Source: Alphaproteobacteria bacterium (GTDB taxonomy: Bacteria; Pseudomonadota; Gammaproteobacteria; Burkholderiales; Burkholderiaceae_C). Taken from it: DNA of 64,000 bases. A program made the position numbers and the translations under genes. Positions within the stretch are counted from its first letter, which is position 1. The number at the start of each line of letters is the position of its first letter. Shown here one piece after another: positions 30,420 through 39,580 of this stretch. The notes under the pieces were generated by a model. The model had not been told where the DNA came from and did no database searches. It saw nothing but the letters and a program-made list of their open reading frames with translations. Where the stretch lies: the NCBI GenBank assembly GCA_030054175.1, contig JASGCM010000004.1:1-64000 (forward strand), written 5' to 3'.

Positions 30420-30438
30420 TGATTCGATTTTTGAATCA
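30420..30438. promoter_or_regulatory. Candidate LysR operator
   Basis: TGATTCGATTTTTGAATCA has perfect 6-base arms (TGATTC/GAATCA) around a 7-base spacer and contains the LysR-box form T-N11-A (TTC...GAA). It lies in the 123-base divergent region between the LysR gene and the Rieske oxygenase gene, 70 bases before the latter's start. Confidence 0.55.
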
Positions 30439-30507
30439 GTCTTCAAGGAATGTATTGGCGTCATGGCGCTGGCCTTCATATCATCAGGCGGTTACAAGGA
30501 GTATGCC

Positions 30508-31551
30508 ATGTTCGTTCGAAATGCTTGGTATGTGGCCGCCTTCTCCCACGAGTGCACCGACCGCCCCCTGGCGCGCACCTTATTGGGTGAAGCGGTGGTG
30601 CTGTTCCGCACCCCCAATGGGGCAAGCGTGTCTCTGCAAGACCGTTGCTGCCACCGCTTCGCCCCCCTGTCGTTGGGGGACGTCGAAGCCGACGGGATCC
30701 GATGCCGCTACCACGGCATGAAATTCAGTCCGCAAGGGACTTGCATCGAAATTCCCGGCCAAAGTGTCATTCCTCCCAAAATGTGTGTGCGCGCCTTCCC
30801 CTTGGTTGAGCGCGATGGATTTTTGTGGATCTGGTTGGGCGATGCGCAGCGGGCCGACCCCGAGTTAATCGTCGATGTGCACTGGAACCACGACCCCGCC
30901 TGGCCGACGGCGCGTGGCTACATTCATTACAAGGCCAACTATCAGTTGATTGCCGATAACCTGCTGGATTTTTCGCACCTGACCTATGTGCACCGCACCA
31001 CCTTGGCCAATGCCGCTTTCCCGAACGCACATCCGCAGATCTCGCCGTTTGAGCGCGGCATACGCTTGACGCGGGAAATCCTCAACTGCGAGGCCTCCCC
31101 CCTGCATGCCATGGCTGGCCGCTTTGAGGGCAAGGTCGATTTCTGGAATCGACAGGTCTGGTGGCTGCCCTCTGTTTTCGAGAATTGGGCCGGCTCAGTG
31201 CCTACCGGGGGCGAAGGCCCGCCCCATGAGCGGGAAGGTGCTTTGCATCTGCGGCATTTCTCGCTGCTGACTCCAGAGACCGAGAAATCAACCCATTATT
31301 TTTGGGTACAACCCTGTCAATTCCCACACAACGACCACGGTCTGATCGAGCAAGTGGGTCAGGGGATTGCCAAGGCATTTTCCGAAGACAACTGGATCAT
31401 CGAGGCGCAACAAAAAACCTGGGACACCTGTCCCAGCGGCACCCAACCGATGTCTGTACGCAACGACGCCGCATTGGGACGCGTGCGCTTCATGATCGAT
31501 GAATTGCTCAAACAAGAGCAAACTCCCTCGCCTTTGACCAGTGCGGCCTGA
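30508..31551 (+). CDS. Rieske [2Fe-2S] oxygenase, vanillate O-demethylase (VanA) type
   Basis: A 347-residue one-component-type oxygenase subunit. The Rieske motif is CCH...CRYH at about residues 50-70, and the mononuclear iron site lies in DNLLDFSHLTYVH. VanA-type enzymes remove methyl groups from aryl ethers or oxidise methyl groups, and need a VanB-type reductase; the only one in the window is at 46625. Start chosen at 30508 (MFVRNAWYV) with AGGAG 6 bases upstream; longer frames overlap LysR. First gene of a plus-strand group with an alcohol dehydrogenase. Confidence 0.9.
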   Translation: MFVRNAWYVAAFSHECTDRPLARTLLGEAVVLFRTPNGASVSLQDRCCHRFAPLSLGDVEADGIRCRYHGMKFSPQGTCIEIPGQSVIPPKMCVRAFPLVERDGFLWIWLGDAQRADPELIVDVHWNHDPAWPTARGYIHYKANYQLIADNLLDFSHLTYVHRTTLANAAFPNAHPQISPFERGIRLTREILNCEASPLHAMAGRFEGKVDFWNRQVWWLPSVFENWAGSVPTGGEGPPHEREGALHLRHFSLLTPETEKSTHYFWVQPCQFPHNDHGLIEQVGQGIAKAFSEDNWIIEAQQKTWDTCPSGTQPMSVRNDAALGRVRFMIDELLKQEQTPSPLTSAA

Positions 31552-31571
31552 ATTTCCTTAGGACACATCCC

Positions 31572-32678
31572 ATGAACATCACCGCCGTCGTGCTCGAACA
31601 AGCTGGAGCGCCCATGCGCCTTCAAACCTTGCACATGCAAGACCCCCGGCCTGACGAGATGCGGGTGCGAGTCGTAGCCAGCGGACTGTGCCACACCGAC
31701 ATCTCGATGCTCAAGCGCCCCTTCCCGGTCGATCAACCGATCGTGCTGGGTCACGAAGGCGCCGGGGTGGTCGAGGCGGTCGGTGCGGCGATTGGCCGCT
31801 TCAAACCGGGCGATCGGGTGCTACTGAGCTACAACCATTGCCAGACCTGCCCCAGTTGCCTGAGCCATGCACCCAGCTATTGTCACTACTTTTTTGGCCG
31901 CAATTTCCTGGGCCAACGCCCCGATGGCACCACCGGACTGGCGCGCCAGGGCCAGCCGGTTCGACATCACTTTTTTGGCCAGTCCACTTTCGCCAGCCAT
32001 TGCCTGGTGAATGAAACCAACGCGATCCCGGTCCCTGAACACATTGACCACGAGTTGTTCAAAATGCTGGGCCCGATGGGGTGCGGGCTGCAAACCGGGG
32101 CCGGTGCCATGTTCAATGTACTGCGCCCCGAGCCCGGCCAAAGCGTGGTGGTGCTGGGCAGTGGCGCCGTGGGCATGGCAGCCATCATGGCGGCACGCGC
32201 CATGGGAGCGACCACCATCGTGGCGGTCGACCGAGTGGCGTCGCGTCTGGACTTGGCGCAAGAGTTGGGTGCCACGCACGGCGTGCTGGCCAATGGCGAC
32301 GACTGGGTCGCTCGGATCAAAGCCTTGTGCGGCGGCGGCGCCCATGTCAGCTTGGACACCACGGCGCACCCGGAGGTGTTGCGCGTCGGGTTGGAGGTGT
32401 TGGGCCCCTTGGGCCGCTGTGGCTTTGTGGGAGGGGCCGCCCCGGGGACGACCTTGCCGGTTGACGTGCGCGACATGATGCTGGGCGGGAAAACACTGCG
32501 TGGCATCGTAGAAGGAGATGCCAATGCCCAGGCGTTCATCCCGCAGTTGCTGCGCTTGCACGCCCGTGGCCTGTTTCCCTTCGAGCGCATGGTGCGCTTT
32601 TACCCCTTGGCCGATTTTCAACAGGCCATCGATGACTCACTCAGCGGGCTGACCGTCAAACCGATTTTATTGCCCTGA
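31572..32678 (+). CDS. Zinc-dependent alcohol dehydrogenase, aryl-alcohol type
   Basis: A 368-residue medium-chain dehydrogenase. It shows catalytic zinc residues (CHTD, GHEGAGVVE), the four structural-zinc cysteines in CQTCPSCLSHAPSYC and the NAD fold GSGAVGMAA. It resembles aryl/benzyl alcohol dehydrogenases and would oxidise an alcohol formed by the upstream Rieske enzyme. Located 20 bases after the Rieske gene. Confidence 0.88.
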   Translation: MNITAVVLEQAGAPMRLQTLHMQDPRPDEMRVRVVASGLCHTDISMLKRPFPVDQPIVLGHEGAGVVEAVGAAIGRFKPGDRVLLSYNHCQTCPSCLSHAPSYCHYFFGRNFLGQRPDGTTGLARQGQPVRHHFFGQSTFASHCLVNETNAIPVPEHIDHELFKMLGPMGCGLQTGAGAMFNVLRPEPGQSVVVLGSGAVGMAAIMAARAMGATTIVAVDRVASRLDLAQELGATHGVLANGDDWVARIKALCGGGAHVSLDTTAHPEVLRVGLEVLGPLGRCGFVGGAAPGTTLPVDVRDMMLGGKTLRGIVEGDANAQAFIPQLLRLHARGLFPFERMVRFYPLADFQQAIDDSLSGLTVKPILLP

Positions 32679-32697
32679 AGATAGGGGTTTTAATGTC

Positions 32698-32726
32698 TTG
32701 ACAATTACGGGAATTTTCCCATAATT
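32698..32726 (+). promoter_or_regulatory. Sigma-70 promoter of the flavin monooxygenase gene
   Basis: A consensus -35 TTGACA (32698-32703) and a -10 CATAAT (32720-32725) are spaced 16 bases apart. A start site near 32732 would leave a leader of about 20 bases with TTGGAG before the ATG at 32753. The promoter overlaps a palindromic operator. Confidence 0.75.
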
Positions 32727-32727
32727 G
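32702..32727. promoter_or_regulatory. Palindromic operator overlapping the promoter
   Basis: Arms CAATTACGGGAA (32702-32713) and TTCCCATAATTG (32716-32727) are inverted repeats matching at 11 of 12 positions around a TT spacer. They cover the space between -35 and -10 and the -10 itself, the classic place for repressor binding. The MarR gene at 33951, last in this unit, is the obvious candidate repressor. Confidence 0.65.
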
Positions 32728-32752
32728 AGTCAAACCATCTTGGAGACCCCCT

Positions 32753-33949
32753 ATGAACACCGCCGTTGATGCCTTTCTAAGCACCGAGCAAGACGCTGTG
32801 CTGACCCGCACAGCCGATTTATGCACCCGTTTGGGCGAGCGGGGTTTTGAGAACGAAAAACAAGGGCAGATCGATGCTGATACCGTGACCCAGGTACTGG
32901 ATGCTGGCATCATGAAGATGGGTGTGCCGCGCCGATACGGCGGCCTGGAGGTGAACTACGAGATGTTCCCCGAGGTGTCCTTGATGCTGGGCCGCGCCTG
33001 TTTGGCCACATCATGGACCATCGGGATCTTGCTGCAACACAATATGCAAATGGGTCTGTTTCCGGAAGAGGCCCAAGACGAGTTTTGGGCCCATGGCCCC
33101 AATACCTTTGCCCCCGGCTTCATCATCCCCGGCGGGACAGCCCGCGCCGTGAGTGGTGGCTATTGGCTCAGTGGGCACTGGCGTTTTGGCAGCGGCTACC
33201 CCTTGGGGGACTGGATTTTACTCAGCGCCCATGAAGTGGTCGATGGCGAAAAGAAGCAGGTGCGCCGCTTCGCCCTGCCGCGTGCCGACACTTCTCCGCA
33301 GAACAATTGGCAAGTCAGCGGACTGTCGGCCAGCAGCACCTGGGATTGTCTGCTCGATGACGTGTTCGTGCCGCAGCACCGCAGCATGCCCGCATCGTCC
33401 ATGCTCGACGGCAGCGCTCCGGGACTGGGGGTGAATGTGGGTCCCACCTGGCGCATCCCAATGTTGTCGTTTTATTACCCGAACATGACGGCCATGGTCT
33501 TGGGCGCCGGTCAAGGCGTCGCGCGGCAGGTGTTGCAGCGAATGAAGGGGCGCACACTGGCTTATGGCGGGGCGCAAGCGGCGGACTTGGGCTATATGCG
33601 CGCCAACACGGCGCGTGGATTCACCGAACTCAACGCCGCCGAGGCCCTCTTGAAATCGCACACGAGCCGCATTGGCCAGACCGCGCGTCAGGGCGGCACG
33701 TTCGAAATGATCGATCGCGCAGCGGTGCGCGCCGATTGCACCTGGGTTGTGAAAACCGCTCGACGAACGGCCCAGGAGCTGTGCGATCAGGCCGGCACCA
33801 GTGCGTTTTTCCTCAGCTCAGAACTGCAGCGCTTTCACCGAGAAATCAGCGTCATGTCCAGCCACTCGTTCTATGATGCCGATCGCATGTACGATGTGTA
33901 CGGCAAAGCCCTTTTTGGGCAGGATATCCCCGCTGGGGAATTGATTTGA
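32753..33949 (+). CDS. Group D flavin-dependent monooxygenase, acyl-CoA-dehydrogenase fold
   Basis: A 398-residue protein with the acyl-CoA dehydrogenase fold, of the branch that includes the oxygenase components of two-component monooxygenases (HpaH/HsaA type). It shows GVPRRYGGLEV, SGHWRFGSGYPLGDW (flavin pocket) and no acyl-CoA dehydrogenase catalytic base signature. Such enzymes take reduced flavin from a separate reductase, and none is obvious nearby. It has its own promoter and operator and is followed by a MarR gene. Confidence 0.8.
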   Translation: MNTAVDAFLSTEQDAVLTRTADLCTRLGERGFENEKQGQIDADTVTQVLDAGIMKMGVPRRYGGLEVNYEMFPEVSLMLGRACLATSWTIGILLQHNMQMGLFPEEAQDEFWAHGPNTFAPGFIIPGGTARAVSGGYWLSGHWRFGSGYPLGDWILLSAHEVVDGEKKQVRRFALPRADTSPQNNWQVSGLSASSTWDCLLDDVFVPQHRSMPASSMLDGSAPGLGVNVGPTWRIPMLSFYYPNMTAMVLGAGQGVARQVLQRMKGRTLAYGGAQAADLGYMRANTARGFTELNAAEALLKSHTSRIGQTARQGGTFEMIDRAAVRADCTWVVKTARRTAQELCDQAGTSAFFLSSELQRFHREISVMSSHSFYDADRMYDVYGKALFGQDIPAGELI

Positions 33950-33950
33950 T

Positions 33951-34421
33951 TTGAACGCACCACTGTTCAAGGTATCCCACTGGCCGATGGCGCATTTCGC
34001 GCGCATCGAGCGTCAGCATCAGGCCAACGCCAATGCCCTGCTCAAAACACACGGTCTGAAACATGCCGAATGGCGGATTTTGGCGCTGACCGATGAATTG
34101 CAATCGGTCAGCCTGACACAGATCGTCGACTTGGTCGTGATTGAACGCACCACCATCGGCAAGCTGATTGATCGCATGGTCGAGCGCGGCTGGCTGGACA
34201 AGGCCAAATCCAGCACCGATGCCCGCGCCATGCAAGTGAGATTGACGAACCAGGGTCGGCGCTTGCTGCGCGCCACCGTCCCGGCCATGCTTGAATTGAT
34301 GCAAGGGTATTCACAGGGCCTCAGCGCCCCTGAGTTCGAGCGCCTGATGGCGACGTTGCACCGCTATGGCCAGCAGGTCAAATGTTGCGACCCCCATCGA
34401 CGTCCAGACACACCCCGGTGA
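33951..34421 (+). CDS. MarR-family transcriptional regulator
   Basis: A 156-residue MarR protein with core HAEWRILALTDE, recognition region VVIERTTIGKLIDRMVERGW and wing SSTDARAMQVRLT. A TTG at 33951 directly after the previous stop fits the spacing to GGGGA in the monooxygenase end; an ATG at 33987 is the alternative. The last 44 bases overlap the convergent SDR gene, and the C-terminal tail beyond about residue 142 is not family-like. It probably controls the operator at 32702-32727. Confidence 0.87.
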   Translation: MNAPLFKVSHWPMAHFARIERQHQANANALLKTHGLKHAEWRILALTDELQSVSLTQIVDLVVIERTTIGKLIDRMVERGWLDKAKSSTDARAMQVRLTNQGRRLLRATVPAMLELMQGYSQGLSAPEFERLMATLHRYGQQVKCCDPHRRPDTPR

Positions 34422-35136
34422 GGTAAGACGAATCGTCGCTGGCCAGAAAGGCCACCGCCTGTGCGACATCATTGGGTCGAGTAAAACGGCGCAACGGAAT
34501 GCGTTGCAAAAACCGCTCGCGGTTGACGGGCGTATCTTCCATGCCCATGAAATCGGTCATCATGGGCGTCTCCCCAATCATGGGGTTGACTGCATTGACC
34601 CGCACACCATGCGCAGCCATCTCAAGGGCCAAGCCTTTGGTGGCGTTGAGCATGGCGGCTTTGGTGGCGCTGTACCAGGTCAGGCCGGGACCAGGACGCA
34701 CCCCGGTGGTCGAGGCCACGTTGACCACGCAACCCGAACGCTGCCGCACCATGACCGGCAAGACCGCTTGCGCAGCCCAAAACAAGCCTTTGACGTTGAC
34801 TCGAAAAATCCGGTCGAATTCGTCCTCGGTGACTTCCAGTGCAGGTTTGTTTTTGTGCGTGGTGCCGGCGTTATTCACCAACACATCGATGCCACCCCAG
34901 GCGTCCACCGCGGTCTGGGCCATGCGCCAGACTTCGTCTTGTTGCGACACGTCAACGGCGCAGGCCAAGGCCTGACCGCCCTGTTGGGCCAATTGCAGGA
35001 CCATGGCATCGGCACCATCGGCATTGAGATCGGCCACCAGCACTCGGGCCCCGGCGCTGGAGAAGTGTTGTGCGATGGCGGCACCAAAGCCGGAAGCCGC
35101 GCCGGTCACGATGACGCGTTTGTCTTGAAAGTTCAT
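34378..35136 (-). CDS. Short-chain dehydrogenase, TsaC-like
   Basis: A 252-residue SDR with GAASGFGAAIA and catalytic YSATK. Segments NAGTTHKNKPAL and NPMIGETPMMTDFMGMEDTP closely resemble, from memory, TsaC, the 4-(hydroxymethyl)benzenesulfonate dehydrogenase of toluenesulfonate degradation. The ATG at 35136 overlaps the Rieske stop by 4 bases, which sets the start; a longer frame to 35193 is less likely. Last gene of the 13-gene operon; expected to oxidise an aryl alcohol made by a Rieske enzyme. Confidence 0.85.
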   Translation of the reverse strand: MNFQDKRVIVTGAASGFGAAIAQHFSSAGARVLVADLNADGADAMVLQLAQQGGQALACAVDVSQQDEVWRMAQTAVDAWGGIDVLVNNAGTTHKNKPALEVTEDEFDRIFRVNVKGLFWAAQAVLPVMVRQRSGCVVNVASTTGVRPGPGLTWYSATKAAMLNATKGLALEMAAHGVRVNAVNPMIGETPMMTDFMGMEDTPVNRERFLQRIPLRRFTRPNDVAQAVAFLASDDSSYLTGVCLDVDGGRNI

Positions 35137-36185
35137 GGTGTTGGCGCTTGGTTGGTGGTTTGCTCGTCTTGCAAGGCGCGGTCGATCAACCAACGCGCCT
35201 GGCTCAGACCGCTGTCGGCCCAGATCGGAATCATGGGACGGCCAGGGGTGAGGCTGACAATTTTTTGCTGCGCTTCGATCATGGTTCGGTCTTCTTCAAA
35301 AGCCACCACCACGCTGTCGTAAATCGATTCTGTCAATGCCTCATTGTCCAAGTCAAAATTGCGCGCCTGGCAAAACCAATAGTGGCAAGTGGTTTCGGTC
35401 TCGGGTGTTTGGATCGAGGTGTGACGAAACTGAACTGAATTGGGCGCTCGATGACCTTCGGGCGCACCAGTTCCGGTGGGCGCAGAACCCGCGTCCATGC
35501 GCAAGAGTGCAGGCGGTGACCATTGGTAGATTTGCCACCGATCCACCTTGCCCTCGAAACTGGCCACCTTTTTGTGCAAGGCCGGCATGTCGTCGTTGAC
35601 ATACCAGCGGCTGATGGTCAGCGTGCCCAAGCCCTGTGTGTCGCGCTCGATGGTCGGCTTCAACCCCGAGGCGCTGTCGGTGCCCAGGGTATTGGGGTGG
35701 ACCCATGCCAGGTGGGTGAAGTCAAGCAAGTTGTCAACGACCCACTCGTAGCCAGCCTGGTAATGGATGTAGCCGGGCTTCATGCGCCAGTCGGGGTGGT
35801 CGTGCCAGTGGTAATCGACGATCTGCGCAGGATCGGCCAGCAAGGGGTCGCCCATCCAGACCCAGACCAAACGATCACGTTCGACCACCGGATAGTTGCG
35901 CACCCGCACTTTGTCGGGGATGCGTTCTTGACCTGGAATTTCAACGCAAACGCCACTGGGGTCGAATTTGAGACCATGGTACATGCAACGAACGCAGTCG
36001 CCTTCTTTGCGTCCCAGGTGCAAGGGTGCCGCCCGGTGACAGCAACGGTTTTCCAGCGCCACGGCGCGGCCTTGGGTGTCGCGATACAGCAGCACCGGCT
36101 CGTTGAGCAGGATGCGGTTCAAAAAAACATCTGGAGGGACTTCGATGTCCCAAGCCGCCACATACCAGCAATTGCGGATGAACAT
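35133..36185 (-). CDS. Rieske [2Fe-2S] oxygenase, VanA/TsaM type
   Basis: A 350-residue VanA-type oxygenase with Rieske residues CCH and CMYH and the iron-site helix DNLLDFTHLAWVHPNT. It would O-demethylate an aryl ether or hydroxylate an aryl methyl group, with electrons from the VanB-type reductase encoded first in the operon. It is translationally coupled to the TsaC-like SDR, an oxygenase-dehydrogenase pairing like tsaM/tsaC. The gap to DctM is 14 bases. Confidence 0.9.
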   Translation of the reverse strand: MFIRNCWYVAAWDIEVPPDVFLNRILLNEPVLLYRDTQGRAVALENRCCHRAAPLHLGRKEGDCVRCMYHGLKFDPSGVCVEIPGQERIPDKVRVRNYPVVERDRLVWVWMGDPLLADPAQIVDYHWHDHPDWRMKPGYIHYQAGYEWVVDNLLDFTHLAWVHPNTLGTDSASGLKPTIERDTQGLGTLTISRWYVNDDMPALHKKVASFEGKVDRWQIYQWSPPALLRMDAGSAPTGTGAPEGHRAPNSVQFRHTSIQTPETETTCHYWFCQARNFDLDNEALTESIYDSVVVAFEEDRTMIEAQQKIVSLTPGRPMIPIWADSGLSQARWLIDRALQDEQTTNQAPTP

Positions 36186-36199
36186 GGGTCAGGTCTCCT

Positions 36200-37492
36200 T
36201 CAGGCAAACCACTTCAGTGCCACCAGGGCGATGTCGGGCCAAATGATCAAACAAGCCACCATGGCCATATTGGCCACCAGGAAGGGCATGACACCACGGA
36301 AAATGGTAGTCAATGACACATCGGGGGTCAGCGTTTTGACCGTGAATACGTTCATGCCCACGGGCGGGGTCAACATACCGACTTCGATCATGACAGTGAC
36401 GAAGATGCCAAACCAAATCGGGTTGACCCCCATGCCGACCGCCACAGCAGTGAACATGGGCACGGTCAACAACATCAGCCCCATGGCTTCCATCAGGCAA
36501 CCCAACACCAGATAAATGAGGACCATGCAGATCAATACCCCGTAGACGGTGAAGCCCTGTTGTTGGATCCATTCGACCAACTGTACGGTCATACCGGTCA
36601 GGGTGATGAAGTTAGCGAAAGCCAGCGCACCAAAAATGATGGTGAAAATCATCGCCGTGGTCTTGCCGGTCTCAATCAAGCAGCTCAATAACACGCTCGG
36701 TGACAGCTTGCGGCGAGCGACGGCAAATGCGAATGCGCCCATGACCCCAATCCCCGCCGATTCGGTGGCCGTGAATACGCCGCTGTACAAGCCGCCCATG
36801 ACGAAAACAAACAAGGCGATGACCGACCAAACTCCTTTAAGGGCCAGAAATTTTTCCTTCAGGGTGTATTTGGGACCTCTGGGGCCCAAAGACGGATTCA
36901 GAGTGACGGTGACCCACACCGCGCTGATGAAAAACAGCGTCAGCATCAAACCGGGGATGATGGTGGCGATAAAGAGTTTACGGATGTCGGTTTCGGTCAA
37001 CAAACCGAAAATCACCAATGGCACCGAGGGCGGAATCAGCACCCCCAGAACCCCAGCCGAAGCGACAGAACCAGTGGACAAGCGGTCGTGATACCCCAAA
37101 CGGCGCATGGGCGGAATCGCCACCCGGCTCATGGTGGCGGCAGTGGCAATGGAACTGCCCGAGATCGCTGCGAACAGCGCACAAGAAGCCACCGTGGCGT
37201 GCGCGAGTCCACCTTTGAAGTGCCCCAGCCAGGCATTGGCGGCGTCGTACAAGTCTTCGCTGATTTCGGCTTTGTGGACGAAGATGCCCATCAGCACGAA
37301 CATGGGCAGGACCGACATGCCGTAATTGGCCGACGAGTCGAACAAAATCTGACCCAGCATGGCCAGCGAGCCGTCGATGCCACGAATATAGGCAAAACCA
37401 CCCACGCCGGCCAACAACATGGCAAAGCCCAAAGGCACGCCGGCAAAGGCGAGCAAAAAGAGAATCAGGAATCCAATCAGGGCCAGGGTCAT
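36200..37492 (-). CDS. dctM: TRAP transporter large permease (DctM family)
   Basis: A 430-residue, highly hydrophobic protein with many membrane segments, of the TRAP large-subunit family, with the conserved PPSVPLVIFG motif. It drives sodium- or proton-coupled uptake of organic acids. The ATG at 37492 overlaps the DctQ stop by 4 bases. Together with DctQ and DctP it makes a complete transporter placed inside an aromatic catabolic operon, suggesting an aromatic acid ligand rather than a C4-dicarboxylate. Confidence 0.92.
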   Translation of the reverse strand: MTLALIGFLILFLLAFAGVPLGFAMLLAGVGGFAYIRGIDGSLAMLGQILFDSSANYGMSVLPMFVLMGIFVHKAEISEDLYDAANAWLGHFKGGLAHATVASCALFAAISGSSIATAATMSRVAIPPMRRLGYHDRLSTGSVASAGVLGVLIPPSVPLVIFGLLTETDIRKLFIATIIPGLMLTLFFISAVWVTVTLNPSLGPRGPKYTLKEKFLALKGVWSVIALFVFVMGGLYSGVFTATESAGIGVMGAFAFAVARRKLSPSVLLSCLIETGKTTAMIFTIIFGALAFANFITLTGMTVQLVEWIQQQGFTVYGVLICMVLIYLVLGCLMEAMGLMLLTVPMFTAVAVGMGVNPIWFGIFVTVMIEVGMLTPPVGMNVFTVKTLTPDVSLTTIFRGVMPFLVANMAMVACLIIWPDIALVALKWFA

Positions 37493-37989
37493 GATGCGTC
37501 TCCACTGCGGCCGAATTGGCGCCACAGGTCGATGAGTACCAACACGCTGGTCAGTGCGGCGAACACCGACAGTGCATACACCAAGGGCCCTTGTGGCAAG
37601 GCCAGTACGATGGTTTGCTGCTTTTGCTCAGTGGACTCGGAAGCGTAGACCCACAGCCGCCAGCTCATGAGCCCCAAGGCCAGCAGGCTGATCAGGTCGC
37701 AAACGATGGTTTTGAAACGCAGGGCGCCCACACCCAGCATGCCGTCAATCAGGGACACCGTGACATGGCCGCGATGCCGGGTGACCAGGGGCAAAGCGGC
37801 GAAAATGCTCAGGGCCATGGCGTATTGAATGATTTCCAGGCTGCCTTTGATGGGCGCTGAAATGAGGTAACGGGCAAAGACGTCAATGAACGTCAGCACC
37901 ACGATCAAACCCAGCGGGATGGACGACAAAATGCCCAGAGCACGGTCGAGGCTGTCGTCGGACGGGCTCAAGCCCTGCATCTCACTCAT
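37489..37989 (-). CDS. dctQ: TRAP transporter small permease (DctQ family)
   Basis: A 166-residue membrane protein with four predicted helices and the DctQ-family segment VFARYLISAPIKGSLEIIQY. It forms the small membrane subunit with DctM. The preceding DctP gene ends 73 bases upstream. Confidence 0.9.
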   Translation of the reverse strand: MSEMQGLSPSDDSLDRALGILSSIPLGLIVVLTFIDVFARYLISAPIKGSLEIIQYAMALSIFAALPLVTRHRGHVTVSLIDGMLGVGALRFKTIVCDLISLLALGLMSWRLWVYASESTEQKQQTIVLALPQGPLVYALSVFAALTSVLVLIDLWRQFGRSGDAS

Positions 37990-38062
37990 GAATCTGTCTC
38001 CTGGTTATGGTGATGTTCATGCCCCTGCAAACCACTGGCTGCGAGGGGCAGAGTGCTCAGAT

Positions 38063-39085
38063 TCACTTGTTCTTGACGGCTTCTTCTTTGAAGAAGGCAA
38101 GTGCGGCCTTGCCGTCCACGCCCAAGCTGGCTGCATCGGCCAACCAAGCCGCTTCGATCGGCTCCGCCAGTTTCTTCAACTCCGCCACAAATGCCGGGCT
38201 GGCTTCTTTGTAGACCAGGCCTTTGGCCTTCGATTCAGCCCGCAGGCGGTTGTCGACGTTGTCATAGTCGACAAAACGACGGGCAAACGATTCGCCTGAG
38301 AGCTTCATGATCGCCTCTTGGTCCTTGGGCGAAATGGCGCTCCACTTTTTCTTGTTCATGAAAAAAGCAAAAGCGGGCACAGTCAAATGGCCAGGCACAT
38401 CGATCACTTCCTTGGCGTACTGCAAGGTTTTGAAGGCATCGGCGTCCATGACCGAATAACCGGCGAAAGAATCGACGGTGCCGCCCGAAATGATTTCATG
38501 GCTGCGTACGGCCGGGGCTGCGACCACGCCAGCACCACCGGCCTCAAACATGCGTGCCGGCACGCCGGGCAAAGCGTACATCTTGGTGCCCTTGAGGTCG
38601 GCCATCGAGTTGATGGTGTTTTTCATGGGAAAGATCGGGCCGGGAGCACCGACAAAGAAGCCGAGAACCTGAACGTCGGGCAGTTCATTGGCCTTGGCGA
38701 AAAATTTCTCATAAGTGCGCCACAAGGCAACCGAGCTGCCTTTGGCCGAGGTATTCACAAAAGGAAGATGCGCGACATTGGTCAGCTTGACCTTCGGAGC
38801 CAAAAAGCCGTGAAATTGGTAGGCGATGTCAAACACACCCTTGGTCACGCCATCGAGTTGCTGAGGCGGAGCCGAGAGGCTGGTGGGTGCGATGTCGATC
38901 ACCACGCGTCCTTCGGTGGCCTTGGCGATGTCATCGGCCCAGGGTTTGATGATTTGGGTGGTGATCGGGTGGTTGATCCCAATGAAAGTGTTGAGCAACA
39001 ACTTCTGTTGCTGGGCCTGGGCGACGCCCACCCCCAAGCCCAGGCATACGGCCACCAGGGCCAGGGTTCTGCGGTGCAATCTCAT
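38063..39085 (-). CDS. dctP: TRAP transporter periplasmic substrate-binding protein (DctP family)
   Basis: A 340-residue binding protein with a signal peptide ending near GVGVAQA, then a DctP-type fold. The segment NTINSMADLKGTKMYALPG includes the usual arginine position, here occupied by Lys/Met (TKMY), so the carboxylate-anchoring arginine is not obvious. It delivers the ligand to DctQM. The ligand is unknown; the surrounding genes point to an aromatic acid. Confidence 0.88.
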   Translation of the reverse strand: MRLHRRTLALVAVCLGLGVGVAQAQQQKLLLNTFIGINHPITTQIIKPWADDIAKATEGRVVIDIAPTSLSAPPQQLDGVTKGVFDIAYQFHGFLAPKVKLTNVAHLPFVNTSAKGSSVALWRTYEKFFAKANELPDVQVLGFFVGAPGPIFPMKNTINSMADLKGTKMYALPGVPARMFEAGGAGVVAAPAVRSHEIISGGTVDSFAGYSVMDADAFKTLQYAKEVIDVPGHLTVPAFAFFMNKKKWSAISPKDQEAIMKLSGESFARRFVDYDNVDNRLRAESKAKGLVYKEASPAFVAELKKLAEPIEAAWLADAASLGVDGKAALAFFKEEAVKNK

Positions 39086-39124
39086 CTCAGTCTCCTCTTG
39101 GGTTCAGTCAAAAAAATGGCCCTC

Positions 39125-39580
39125 TCAGGCGGCCGATGAAACGGGTGGCTCAAAAAACACGCCATATTCGCGTGCCACTTGCACCACCTGAGCGGGGCTC
39201 GACATGTTGTGGATGCGGCGATACAGGTCCACCAGCCTGCCTGCGGGTGCGGCCCAAAACAGGGCTTTTGCAGGCTTGCCGGAATTGTTGAAAAAAGCGT
39301 GCGGTATGCCCCTTGGCATGCGCACCAGGTCGCCGGCGTGGGCCGACTGCGCTTGTCCGTCCAAAATCAGGTCGATGCGGCCTTCCAGCACATAGATGTA
39401 CTCGTCCTGATCGACATGAGTGTGCGGCGGCACAAACGTTTCTTCTGGGAACAGTGCATGCCAGGAAAAGCTGTCCTCGGTCATTTGCTTGGGGGTATAG
39501 ACTTGTCCCAAGATGTTCCAGCTGACGCCATCCAGACTTTGGTTGTTGCGGGTGATTTCGGGGGTTTCGCGCAGCGTCAT
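39125..39580 (-). CDS. Cupin-domain protein
   Basis: A 151-residue single-cupin protein with metal-site motif PPHTHVDQDEYIYVLEG and the second motif region GDLVRMPRGIPHAFFN. Small cupins of this kind act as ring-cleavage dioxygenases, isomerases or sensors. It overlaps the sulfatase stop by 4 bases. No specific reaction can be assigned; the metal-binding histidines are present. Confidence 0.85.
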   Translation of the reverse strand: MTLRETPEITRNNQSLDGVSWNILGQVYTPKQMTEDSFSWHALFPEETFVPPHTHVDQDEYIYVLEGRIDLILDGQAQSAHAGDLVRMPRGIPHAFFNNSGKPAKALFWAAPAGRLVDLYRRIHNMSSPAQVVQVAREYGVFFEPPVSSAA

